Below are positions 1-5,079 of a stretch of 5,079 bases of DNA, in pieces. The notes beneath the pieces are model-generated. The model ran no database searches, had not been told where the DNA came from, and saw nothing but the letters and a program-made list of their open reading frames with translations. Within the stretch, counting starts at the first letter, position 1. Every line of letters begins with the position of its first letter. This stretch comes from Bacteroidota bacterium (lineage in GTDB: Bacteria > Bacteroidota > Bacteroidia > Chitinophagales > Chitinophagaceae): contig JAKPBL010000162.1 in NCBI GenBank assembly GCA_029778965.1, positions 1 to 5,079 of the forward strand, read 5' to 3'. The translations under genes were made by a program, and so were the position numbers.

Positions 1-169
1 TATCGTGGCACGCCACATGGACATGAAAGTGTTCGCCATCAGTGTTATCACCGACCTGGGCATACGCGAGGAAGACAATATCATCACCCACGAAGAAGTG
101 CTGGCTGCCGCCGCCGCCGCCGAACCCAAACTGACCTATATTTTCAAAGAACTGATAGCGTCGCTTTGA
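1..169 (+). CDS. Purine-nucleoside phosphorylase, trimeric type (3' end only)
   Basis: Reading from base 2, 55 codons end at TGA 167-169; the start lies outside the window. The family splits purine nucleosides with phosphate into free base and ribose-1-phosphate in the cytoplasm (purine salvage). The fragment matches, from memory, the C-terminal end of the human-like trimeric phosphorylases: IVARH at the start, then a F-x-I-S-V-I-T segment, then T-HEEVLAA, and a short terminal helix ending in ASL. The His of HEEV corresponds to human His257, which contacts the ribose 5'-hydroxyl. The residue after SVIT is Asp (codon 53-55), where the human enzyme has the base-contacting Asn243. A run of six Ala follows HEEVL and is encoded by GCT plus five GCC codons. 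The porin gene begins one base after the stop, so the two are probably co-transcribed. The family call is firm; the substrate preference is not shown by this fragment. Confidence 0.88.
   Translation, partial: IVARHMDMKVFAISVITDLGIREEDNIITHEEVLAAAAAAEPKLTYIFKELIASL
107..121 (+). repeat. (GCC)5 trinucleotide run inside the phosphorylase gene
   Basis: Five consecutive GCC codons, preceded by one GCT, encode the six-alanine stretch after HEEVL. Length changes here would be in frame and would only lengthen or shorten an alanine helix. Confidence 0.85.
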
Positions 170-170
170 T

Positions 171-2180
171 TTGACTAAGACCGGTTATATATACACGCTC
201 GTACTGCTGCTGCTGGTGAACGGTATCGCGGCGCAGAACCCGTTGCGCAGGCTGCCGGGCATGAGCGGCATGGGTGGTGGTGGTGGTAAAGGACAGGACA
301 GCCTCAAGCACCGCGATAACCTGGAAGACAGTATCACCATCCGCTACCGGCTGCTCGATTCAGCCGCCATGCAGAAGCTGGATTCATCGATCACCGATAT
401 TCGTTTGCGCATACCCCTGCCCGTTGATTATACCAATCTCGGCAATATGGGATCGGCCGCCCGGCCGCTGTACTTTCAGCCCATCATGCAAGCGGGCTGG
501 GACCCGGGTTTCCACGCATTTGATATATATAAATACAAGTTCGACGACGTACGTTATTACCAGACCACCCGGCCTTATTCGGAGCTGGGTTATCTGATCG
601 GAAGCCGCTCCGAGCAGATGATCCACCTGCTGCACACCCAGAACATCAATCCCAACTGGAATGCGGCTTTCCAATACAGCCTGATCAATTCGCCGGGTTT
701 TTTCAAAAACCAGAATGTGGCGCACAACCGCTACCAGTTCAACTCTCATTACCATTCACCCAACAAACGGTATTCGCTGTACTTCCTGGTGCTGTCGAAT
801 ACCATGCAGGCCAACGAAAACGGCGGCATACTGACCGACCAGGATTATCTCTCGAACGTAACCACTTACAAGGAACGCAGCGCCATCCCGGTGAACCTGG
901 GAAACTACGTGCGGCCCGAAACCAGCTTCCTCAACAGCAAGCTCAATACCGGCAACCGGCAGGGCAACACCACGCTGTTCCTGCGACAGCAATATGACCT
1001 CGGTCAGAAAGACTCGGTGGTGACCGACAGTACGGTGCAGCGGCTGTTCTATCCCCGGCTGCGGCTGGAATACAACCTGAAATACACCACGTACAACTTC
1101 CGGTATTACGACCTGGATCCGTCCGACAGCTTTTATATACAGCACTATCATTTCCTGGCGCGGCCGGCCAACGGCTTTACCCTCGAAGAGAAATGGCAGG
1201 ACCTGGTCAACGATTTCAGTATCTATAGCTTTCCCGATGCCAAAAACCCGCAGCAATACCTGAAGGCGGGTATTGCCTTCGAGAACATAAAAGGCTCGTT
1301 CATCGACAGCAACCGTGTTTTCTACAATATGTATATTCACGGCGAATACAGGAATAAAACACGAAACAAGAAATGGGACCTTGAAGCGGCGGGCAGGATG
1401 TACCTGGCAGGTTTCAACAAAGCCGACTATGACGTACAGGCCAGCTTGCGGCGTTTTCTTGGCCGCCGTTTCGGGTATGCACAGATCGGGCTGCAAAATG
1501 TAAGCAGAACGCCTTCGTATATCTATCAGACTGCATCGAGCTTCAGCCTTGGTGCGCAGCCGGATTTTAAGAAAGAGAACATCACCCGCATCTACGGGCA
1601 GATCGAAAATGCCCGGAACAAATGGCAGTTGTCGGCCAGCTATTACCTGGTCAGCAACCTGGCCTATTTTACCGACTACTACAAGACCGACCAGGCCGGC
1701 TCGCTTTTTACCGTGTTTGCCGTAAAAGGAGAGAAGACCTTTCGCGTAAGCAGGCACTGGAACTGGCTGGCATCGGTGCAACTGAACCAGCGCCTGGGCG
1801 ACGGGCCGGTGAACATGCCCCTGTTCTTCACCTTCCACCGATTCGGGTATGAAGGCAACCTCGGGTTCAAAAACCTGAATTTTACTACTGGTCTTGAAGC
1901 CCGCTATTTCACTTCGTATAAGCCCAACGGTTACTCGCCCTTGCAGAGCCAGTTCTTTTACCAGGACCAGCAGCAGATCCAGATGAAGCTTCCTGATATC
2001 ACCGCCTACCTGCATTTCCGCATCCGGTCTTTCGTGCTTTACCTGCGGGCAGAAAACCTCAATACAGCCCAGATCGCCGCCGGCGGCTTCGGGTGGACCA
2101 ACAACAACCTGGCCGCGCCCGCTTACCCCACCCCCGGCTTCCAGTTGCGGGTGGGCATATTCTGGAGTTTTGTGAATTAA
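171..2180 (+). CDS. Putative outer-membrane porin (Porin_10-like), 669 aa
   Basis: Complete gene for a Bacteroidota putative porin, expected to form a large beta-barrel in the outer membrane; its cargo is unknown. The start is taken as TTG 171: in-frame stops at 153-158 exclude anything much further upstream, and this start gives a signal peptide (residues 1-21, hydrophobic LVLLLLV core, cleavage likely after IAA before QNP). The next ATG would be residue 31 and would lose the signal. After a Gly-rich linker (GGGGG at 35-39) comes a conserved block with DSLKHRD, DSITIRYR and LDSSI, then GFHAFDIYKY, TTRPYSELGY and GSRSEQ, and N-SPGFFKNQN. I recognise this series from the family. The rest is rich in alternating aromatic and polar residues typical of barrel strands, and the chain ends with an amphipathic strand finishing in FWSFVN. 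The length is normal for the family. The gene starts one base after the phosphorylase stop, which suggests translational coupling. Family confidence is high; function beyond porin-like is unknown. Confidence 0.88.
   Translation: MTKTGYIYTLVLLLLVNGIAAQNPLRRLPGMSGMGGGGGKGQDSLKHRDNLEDSITIRYRLLDSAAMQKLDSSITDIRLRIPLPVDYTNLGNMGSAARPLYFQPIMQAGWDPGFHAFDIYKYKFDDVRYYQTTRPYSELGYLIGSRSEQMIHLLHTQNINPNWNAAFQYSLINSPGFFKNQNVAHNRYQFNSHYHSPNKRYSLYFLVLSNTMQANENGGILTDQDYLSNVTTYKERSAIPVNLGNYVRPETSFLNSKLNTGNRQGNTTLFLRQQYDLGQKDSVVTDSTVQRLFYPRLRLEYNLKYTTYNFRYYDLDPSDSFYIQHYHFLARPANGFTLEEKWQDLVNDFSIYSFPDAKNPQQYLKAGIAFENIKGSFIDSNRVFYNMYIHGEYRNKTRNKKWDLEAAGRMYLAGFNKADYDVQASLRRFLGRRFGYAQIGLQNVSRTPSYIYQTASSFSLGAQPDFKKENITRIYGQIENARNKWQLSASYYLVSNLAYFTDYYKTDQAGSLFTVFAVKGEKTFRVSRHWNWLASVQLNQRLGDGPVNMPLFFTFHRFGYEGNLGFKNLNFTTGLEARYFTSYKPNGYSPLQSQFFYQDQQQIQMKLPDITAYLHFRIRSFVLYLRAENLNTAQIAAGGFGWTNNNLAAPAYPTPGFQLRVGIFWSFVN
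273..287 (+). repeat. (GGT)5 trinucleotide run encoding a Gly5 linker
   Basis: Five perfect GGT codons in frame with the porin encode Gly35-Gly39, just after the predicted signal peptide and before the conserved part of the protein. Gain or loss of units would keep the frame, so it would change linker length and would not switch the gene on or off. Confidence 0.85.
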
Positions 2181-2182
2181 TG

Positions 2183-2190
2183 TATCTTTG
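2183..2190 (+). promoter_or_regulatory. Bacteroidota-type promoter -7 element (TAnnTTTG)
   Basis: The sequence TATCTTTG matches the Bacteroidota -7 consensus TAnnTTTG at every fixed position. It lies in the 15 bases between the porin stop (2178-2180) and the TTG start at 2196. I see no convincing -33 TTG at the usual distance of about 19-21 bases upstream, so the site rests on the -7 element and its position. In this promoter class transcription usually starts a few bases after the final G, which would put the first RNA base close to 2196. It would drive the four-gene envelope cluster separately from the porin. Confidence 0.6.
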
Positions 2191-2195
2191 CAGGG

Positions 2196-2597
2196 TTGAA
2201 AAAGCTACTGGCCATATCGCTCGGCTTCATGTACCTGCTGGTGTCAACGGGCCTGCTCGTTGAGATACACCATTGCATGGGGCGTGTTGCCGGCGCCGAG
2301 CTTCATCTTTTTGCCACAGCTTCAACCACTGCCTGCGGCAAATGCGGTATGGAAAAAGGCCTGGAAAGCAGGCACTGCTGTAAAGACGAAATTAAACAGG
2401 TAAAGATCAGCGACGATCACCAGGTTTCTGTGTGGAATCATTCGCTGGCGGCTGATTGGGTGGCATTGCCCCAGCCCGTTTTTGCCTGGCAGCCCGAATA
2501 CATGGATATGCCGGTGCAGCAAGCGGCCTGGCTGGCCAAGCCACCCCCTGACTTACCCCAACACGAAACTTTCTTTTTAAGCGTTTTCAGGATATGA
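2196..2597 (+). CDS. HYC_CC_PP family small envelope protein, 133 aa
   Basis: Small Cys/His-rich protein of the Bacteroidota family named for its HYC, CC and PP motifs; no biochemical function is known to me. The motifs appear in order: H-H-C at 25-27 (the middle Tyr is His here) followed by MGR, a C-GKCGM pair at Cys47 and Cys50, CC at 61-62 within HCCKDE, then S-DDH at 72-75, and a C-terminal PPP at 116-118. Residues 4-22 are hydrophobic and form a signal peptide or N-terminal anchor, so the rest probably lies in the periplasm. TTG 2196 is chosen because it gives the KKLLAI start normal for such a signal; the first ATG (2229, residue 12) would shorten it. Clustered Cys, His and Met suggest metal binding, and the next gene encodes an HMA-domain protein, so a metal-related role is inferred. 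The stop TGA 2595-2597 lies within the left arm of an inverted repeat. Confidence 0.82.
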   Translation: MKKLLAISLGFMYLLVSTGLLVEIHHCMGRVAGAELHLFATASTTACGKCGMEKGLESRHCCKDEIKQVKISDDHQVSVWNHSLAADWVALPQPVFAWQPEYMDMPVQQAAWLAKPPPDLPQHETFFLSVFRI

Positions 2598-2647
2598 TAC
2601 CAGGCAGGCAGTTCAATACTGTCTTCGGTCTTTTATTGTATCATATC
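2591..2647 (+). repeat. Perfect 10-bp inverted repeat spanning the HYC_CC_PP/HMA gene junction
   Basis: GATATGATAC at 2591-2600 is the exact reverse complement of GTATCATATC at 2638-2647, with 37 bases between. The left arm covers the last codons and stop of the upstream gene, and the right arm ends 12 bases before the ATG at 2660. A small inner hairpin (CAGT 2609-2612 with ACTG 2618-2621) lies in the loop. As RNA this could fold into a long-loop stem in the only sizeable gap of the cluster; as DNA it could be a pair of operator half-sites. There is no T-tract after the right arm, so it does not look like a simple intrinsic terminator. The symmetry is plainly seen; any function is inferred. 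Confidence 0.6.
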
Positions 2648-2659
2648 AAACTCATTCAC

Positions 2660-3211
2660 ATGAAAACGTTTTTTGTTGCTATATGCTTTGCTTCCCTTTT
2701 GTTTGCCGCGCCAGTACAGGCACAATTCAGTTCGGCTAACCTGCAGGCCAGCGGACTCACCTGCGCGCTCTGCACCCGCGCCATTAACAAATCGCTCGAA
2801 CAATTGCCTTTTGTCGCTTCGGTAACACCCGATATTAAAACCTCCAGCTTCCAGATCGTATTCAAAAACAACAGCGCGGTAGATATCGATGCCATCCGGA
2901 CAGGCGTGGAAGATGCCGGCTTTTCCGTGGCCAGGCTGCAACTGACCGGTCAGTTCTCGCAGCTTCCCATCAAAAATGATGAGCATGTAATGCTGGGCGG
3001 GCGGCAATTCCATTTCCTGAAGGTGGCCGATAAGGAGCTCGATGGTGTGCAGACCGTCACCATTGTCGACAAGAACTTCCTGCTGCCGAAAGAATTCAAA
3101 AAATACAGTGCGGCTACCCGCATGCAATGCATACAAACCGGTTACGCGGGCGACTGCTGCCAGAAAACCGGTATCAAGGCAAATACCCGCATCTACCACG
3201 TAACCATATGA
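2660..3211 (+). CDS. Secreted heavy-metal-associated (HMA) domain protein, 183 aa
   Basis: Exported protein with a single HMA-type metal-binding domain. Residues 1-21 form a clear signal peptide with cleavage likely after PVQA before QF. The domain spans about 26-92: the loop GLTCALC carries the metal-ligand pair Cys35 and Cys38 (family form GMTCxxC), followed by a helix with AINKSLEQL, a strand with VASVTPDI, and a final helix/strand with IRTGVEDAGF. HMA domains bind Cu(I), Zn(II) or similar ions through this CxxC. Residues 98-183 are a second region I do not recognise; it holds three more cysteines (Cys157, Cys166, Cys167) and His180, a possible second site. ATG 2660 is chosen because it begins the signal peptide. 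An in-frame ATG at 2594 overlaps the previous stop but would place 22 residues ahead of the signal. The stop overlaps the start of the thioredoxin gene by four bases. Metal-chaperone or sensor-like periplasmic roles are inferred; copper is likely but not shown. Confidence 0.83.
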   Translation: MKTFFVAICFASLLFAAPVQAQFSSANLQASGLTCALCTRAINKSLEQLPFVASVTPDIKTSSFQIVFKNNSAVDIDAIRTGVEDAGFSVARLQLTGQFSQLPIKNDEHVMLGGRQFHFLKVADKELDGVQTVTIVDKNFLLPKEFKKYSAATRMQCIQTGYAGDCCQKTGIKANTRIYHVTI

Positions 3212-3678
3212 GATTAAAACTGGTTCCATTGATGCTGCTGTTTGCACCCGCGCTGTTGCATGCGCAGGCCAGGATCGGCAGGCCCGCACCCGCCCTGCAA
3301 TTTGCAAAGCAGGATGTATCGCTGGCGGCGCTCAGGGGAAAAGTGGTGCTGGTCGATTTCTGGGCAAGCTGGTGCAAGCCCTGCCGGTACAGCAACCATT
3401 CGCTCGTACCGGTCTATGACCGGTTTCATGAGAAGGGATTTGAGATCGTCGGCATAAGCCTCGACCACGACAGCATCTCCTGGCGCAATGCCATCCGCAC
3501 CGACAGGATCAAATGGCTCCAGTTTAACGAAAACGGAAAATGGAATACGGCAACAGCCGGCGCCTGGGGCGTGACACTGTTGCCCACTTCCTTTCTGATC
3601 GACAAACAGGGACTGGTCATTTCCATTGATCCGTCTTCGGCTGAACTGCAACGTTATTTGCAGGCTGCCTTAAAATAA
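3208..3678 (+). CDS. TlpA-like thioredoxin-fold disulfide oxidoreductase, 156 aa
   Basis: Periplasmic thiol-disulfide oxidoreductase of the TlpA/ResA type. A signal peptide covers residues 1-19 (hydrophobic LVPLMLLFAPALL core, cleavage likely after LLHA before Q). The mature part begins with IGRPAPALQF, the usual TlpA entry, then LRGKVVLVDFWASWC: the active site is WCKPC with Cys56 and Cys59. A cis-proline loop follows at LLPTSFLID (Pro126) and then DKQG. The central insert GISLDHD is also typical. ATG 3208 is chosen because it makes the signal peptide and overlaps the HMA gene stop as ATGA; the open frame upstream to 3127 has no export signal of its own. The overlap indicates translational coupling, so the two proteins are probably made in fixed ratio. 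The likely partner is the HMA protein's CxxC, kept reduced for metal loading; a broader thiol-repair role is also possible. The length is compact for the family but complete. Confidence 0.9.
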   Translation: MRLKLVPLMLLFAPALLHAQARIGRPAPALQFAKQDVSLAALRGKVVLVDFWASWCKPCRYSNHSLVPVYDRFHEKGFEIVGISLDHDSISWRNAIRTDRIKWLQFNENGKWNTATAGAWGVTLLPTSFLIDKQGLVISIDPSSAELQRYLQAALK

Positions 3679-3684
3679 TTTCCT

Positions 3685-4527
3685 ATGCGATTTTTATTCT
3701 CCCTGCTGCTGGTTGCCGGCGGCTTTTCCCTGCATGCGCAGGAACTATATGTTTTTTCCGAACCCGCCTCCAATATTCCCGCTTATTCGGCCACGGCCAA
3801 GCTAACGGCCAGGTACACACGTAATTCCCTTACCGGAAAGCTGGTGCAACGGTATAATCCCGAATGGATGATGGGGCTCAGCAAAACCGTTATGCTGAAA
3901 ACAAGCCTGTCTTTTTCGGATATGTACGCCGGCCGGTTCCGTTGGGAATCGGCCAAAGCCTATGTTAAATGGCGCTTTTTATCGAACGATGGCATACACC
4001 GGCATTTTCGCATGGCCGCCTTTGCCGACCTGGCCTATAGCCGGAATGAAATGGTATATGAAGAGATGAACCTCGACGGTGATAACAGCGGTGTACAGGC
4101 AGGGGTGATCGGCACCCAGTTGCTGGGCAAGCTGGCGCTGTCGGGCAGTGCAAGCTGGATGCAGGTGGTCAACCGGATCACCTATATCGGTGGGCCGGGC
4201 AAGCCGCAAGACAGCAACAGCATCGGTTATTCGGCGTCGGCCGGGTACCTGCTCTTTCCGCGCAGCTATGCCAGCTATGACCAAACCAACCTTAACCTGT
4301 ACGTGGAAGCCCTGGGCGCCAAAGGACTGGAAGCGGGGGGATACTATCTCGACGTGGCGCCGGCCGTTCAACTGATCTTCGCCAGTAAAACCAAGCTGAA
4401 CCTGGGTGCACGGTACCAGGTGCTTGGCAATATTACCCGCATAGCGCCGAATAATTATTTTGTCAGCGTGGAAACCAGTTTTTTAAACATCCTGAAAGCC
4501 GGCCGCATGCGCACGAAAAATGACTAA
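3685..4527 (+). CDS. Outer-membrane beta-barrel protein of unknown cargo, 280 aa
   Basis: Exported protein probably inserted in the outer membrane. Residues 1-18 are a signal peptide (FLFSLLLVAGGFSLHA, cleavage before QE). The mature chain opens with YVFSEPASNIPA and then alternates short polar turns with strands of alternating aromatic and small residues: YNPEWMMGLSKTVMLKTSL, KAYVKWRFLSND, HFRMAAFADLAYS, SGVQAGVIGTQLL, KLALSGSASWMQV, YSASAGYLLFPR, TNLNLYVEAL, YYLDVAPAVQLIF, KLNLGARYQ and a last strand ending FVSVETSFL. That is the pattern of a barrel of roughly 10-14 strands. I recall similar Bacteroidota proteins with the SEPASN-PA opening but cannot name a function. It begins six bases after the thioredoxin stop, so it belongs to the same transcript, and may be the outer-membrane component of that system, for example a metal pore. 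No cysteines are seen. Confidence 0.72.
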   Translation: MRFLFSLLLVAGGFSLHAQELYVFSEPASNIPAYSATAKLTARYTRNSLTGKLVQRYNPEWMMGLSKTVMLKTSLSFSDMYAGRFRWESAKAYVKWRFLSNDGIHRHFRMAAFADLAYSRNEMVYEEMNLDGDNSGVQAGVIGTQLLGKLALSGSASWMQVVNRITYIGGPGKPQDSNSIGYSASAGYLLFPRSYASYDQTNLNLYVEALGAKGLEAGGYYLDVAPAVQLIFASKTKLNLGARYQVLGNITRIAPNNYFVSVETSFLNILKAGRMRTKND

Positions 4528-4529
4528 TT

Positions 4530-4545
4530 TGTTGGTTTACCGACA
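4530..4545 (+). other. Small hairpin just before the kinase start codon
   Basis: GTTGG (4531-4535) can pair with CCGAC (4540-4544), including one G-U pair, around a TTTA loop, and T4530-A4545 extends it by one. It ends two bases before ATG 4548. There is no following T-tract, so it is not a terminator. It could affect translation start of the kinase, but a stem this short may be chance. Confidence 0.3.
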
Positions 4546-4547
4546 GC

Positions 4548-5079
4548 ATGAACTATTTCGCGGGCATCGATATCGGCACCACCCATACCAAACTGGTGGT
4601 GGTTGACGCGCAGCTTCGGCTGCTGGGGCAATGGAAGCGTGGCTACCGGCAAGGCTTCGGCGACCGCCTTAATGCCACGGAGATACGTGCGCATTGTATT
4701 GATCTCCTGGAAGAAGCGGCGGCTGTACTGCCTCCGGCCGGTGTGCTCTTCGTCGGCTTCAGCGCCGCCATGCACAGCCTGGTGCCCGTTGATAAAAACG
4801 GTGAAGCCCTGGGCGACCTCGTGACCTGGGCCGATAACAGCAGCCAGCCCTGGGTGGAGGCGCATCGCGATGCCGCGCACATGCTCTTTATGGCCACCGG
4901 CACGCCCTTTCATTCCATGACGCCGCTGGCAAAGCTCGGTTACTGGCGGCAGGTGAACCCCGAGTTATGGCAGCGTATGCACATGGCCGTTGGTATCAAA
5001 GAGTTCGTCTGGTTTCACCTGGCAAACGAGTGGGTGGTTGACCATAGCATTGCATCGGCCACCGGGCTTTTCGACATCG
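4548..5079 (+). CDS. gntK: FGGY-family carbohydrate kinase, probably gluconokinase (5' part, 177 codons)
   Basis: Cytoplasmic sugar kinase; gluconokinases of this family phosphorylate gluconate to 6-phosphogluconate, feeding the pentose phosphate pathway. ATG 4548 opens a frame that stays open to the window end, so only the N-terminal third or so of a roughly 500-residue enzyme is present. Visible motifs in order: the ATP phosphate loop D8-x-G10-T11-T12-H-T-K15, then GFSAAMHSL at 70-78, V-DKNG at 81-85, the sugar-contact segment TWADN at 93-97, GTPFH-MTPL at 118-127, a K-E-F-W-F-H segment at 151-157, and D-SIASATGLFD at 165-176. The AMHSL and GTP-H-MTPL combination fits the gluconokinase branch better than xylulokinase or glycerol kinase, but the C-terminal half is needed to be sure. 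It starts 20 bases after the barrel gene, without a visible promoter or terminator. It may be read through from the cluster, although its role looks unrelated. Confidence 0.82.
   Translation, partial: MNYFAGIDIGTTHTKLVVVDAQLRLLGQWKRGYRQGFGDRLNATEIRAHCIDLLEEAAAVLPPAGVLFVGFSAAMHSLVPVDKNGEALGDLVTWADNSSQPWVEAHRDAAHMLFMATGTPFHSMTPLAKLGYWRQVNPELWQRMHMAVGIKEFVWFHLANEWVVDHSIASATGLFDI

Noticed and set aside
273..287. GGT repeat as a phase-variation switch for the porin
   Set aside because: Units of three bases keep the reading frame, so slippage cannot turn the gene off.
756..2015. Long open frame (about 419 codons) on the minus strand inside the porin gene
   Set aside because: It lies wholly opposite a well-supported gene, its translation shows no recognisable motif or export signal, and long antisense frames are common in moderately GC-rich coding DNA.
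2594..2659. Earlier in-frame ATG for the HMA protein overlapping the previous stop (ATGA)
   Set aside because: It would put 22 extra residues before a textbook signal peptide. ATG 2660 gives the expected exported form, although the upstream ATG could still take part in coupling.
2598..2659. Intrinsic terminator or second promoter in the gap before the HMA gene
   Set aside because: No GC-rich stem followed by a T-run and no TAnnTTTG match is present; only the inverted repeat described separately.
3127..3207. Upstream extension of the thioredoxin reading frame
   Set aside because: It lies inside the HMA coding region, encodes a charged stretch with no signal, and the ATGA overlap at 3208 begins a proper signal peptide.
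2633..3307. Open frame on the minus strand across the HMA and thioredoxin genes
   Set aside because: It overlaps two genes with clear domains on the + strand and its translation shows no domain; it is a shadow of their codon use.
4524..4531. Possible promoter element CTAATTTG before the kinase
   Set aside because: It misses the two fixed leading bases of TAnnTTTG and has no partner upstream element; too weak to call.
1..5079. CRISPR arrays, tRNA or rRNA genes, insertion sequences, attachment sites
   Set aside because: No regular direct repeats, cloverleaf-like sequence, transposase or terminal repeats were seen, and nearly all bases are taken up by recognisable genes.

Overview
The window looks like chromosomal DNA from a Bacteroidota member, most likely of the Chitinophagaceae type. 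This rests on three things. A two-thirds-length outer-membrane 'putative porin' of a family I know only from Bacteroidota follows a purine-nucleoside phosphorylase. There is a HYC_CC_PP-type small Cys/His protein, a Bacteroidota family. A Bacteroidota-style promoter -7 element (TAnnTTTG) stands in place of an E. coli-like -10 box. Base composition is moderately GC-rich by eye. All genes lie on the + strand and are packed tightly, and no stretch over 100 bases lacks a gene.

Layout: (1) 1-169, the 3' end of a trimeric-type purine-nucleoside phosphorylase. (2) 171-2180, a complete putative porin that starts with TTG one base after the phosphorylase stop, probably in the same transcript. (3) 2183-2190, a perfect TAnnTTTG promoter element just after the porin stop. 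(4) 2196-3678 and 3685-4527, a compact four-gene cluster: a HYC_CC_PP small protein (TTG start), a secreted protein with a heavy-metal-associated (HMA) domain, a TlpA-like thioredoxin whose ATG overlaps the previous stop (ATGA), and a 280-residue outer-membrane beta-barrel protein. (5) 4548-5079, the 5' part of an FGGY-family sugar kinase, best matched to gluconokinase, which runs off the window.

How the genes may work together: the four-gene cluster is the distinctive part. All four products carry an N-terminal export signal or signal-anchor. Two are rich in Cys/His, one of them with a classic CxxC metal site. The third is a CxxC thiol oxidoreductase translationally coupled to the CxxC metal protein, and the fourth is a barrel in the outer membrane. 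The most economical reading is a periplasmic handling system for a soft metal, probably copper, in which the thioredoxin keeps the metal-binding cysteines reduced. This is inferred from domains and gene order; no single gene proves it. A perfect 10-bp inverted repeat spans the junction between the first two cluster genes and is a candidate RNA hairpin or operator. The flanking phosphorylase, porin and kinase look like ordinary metabolic and envelope genes.
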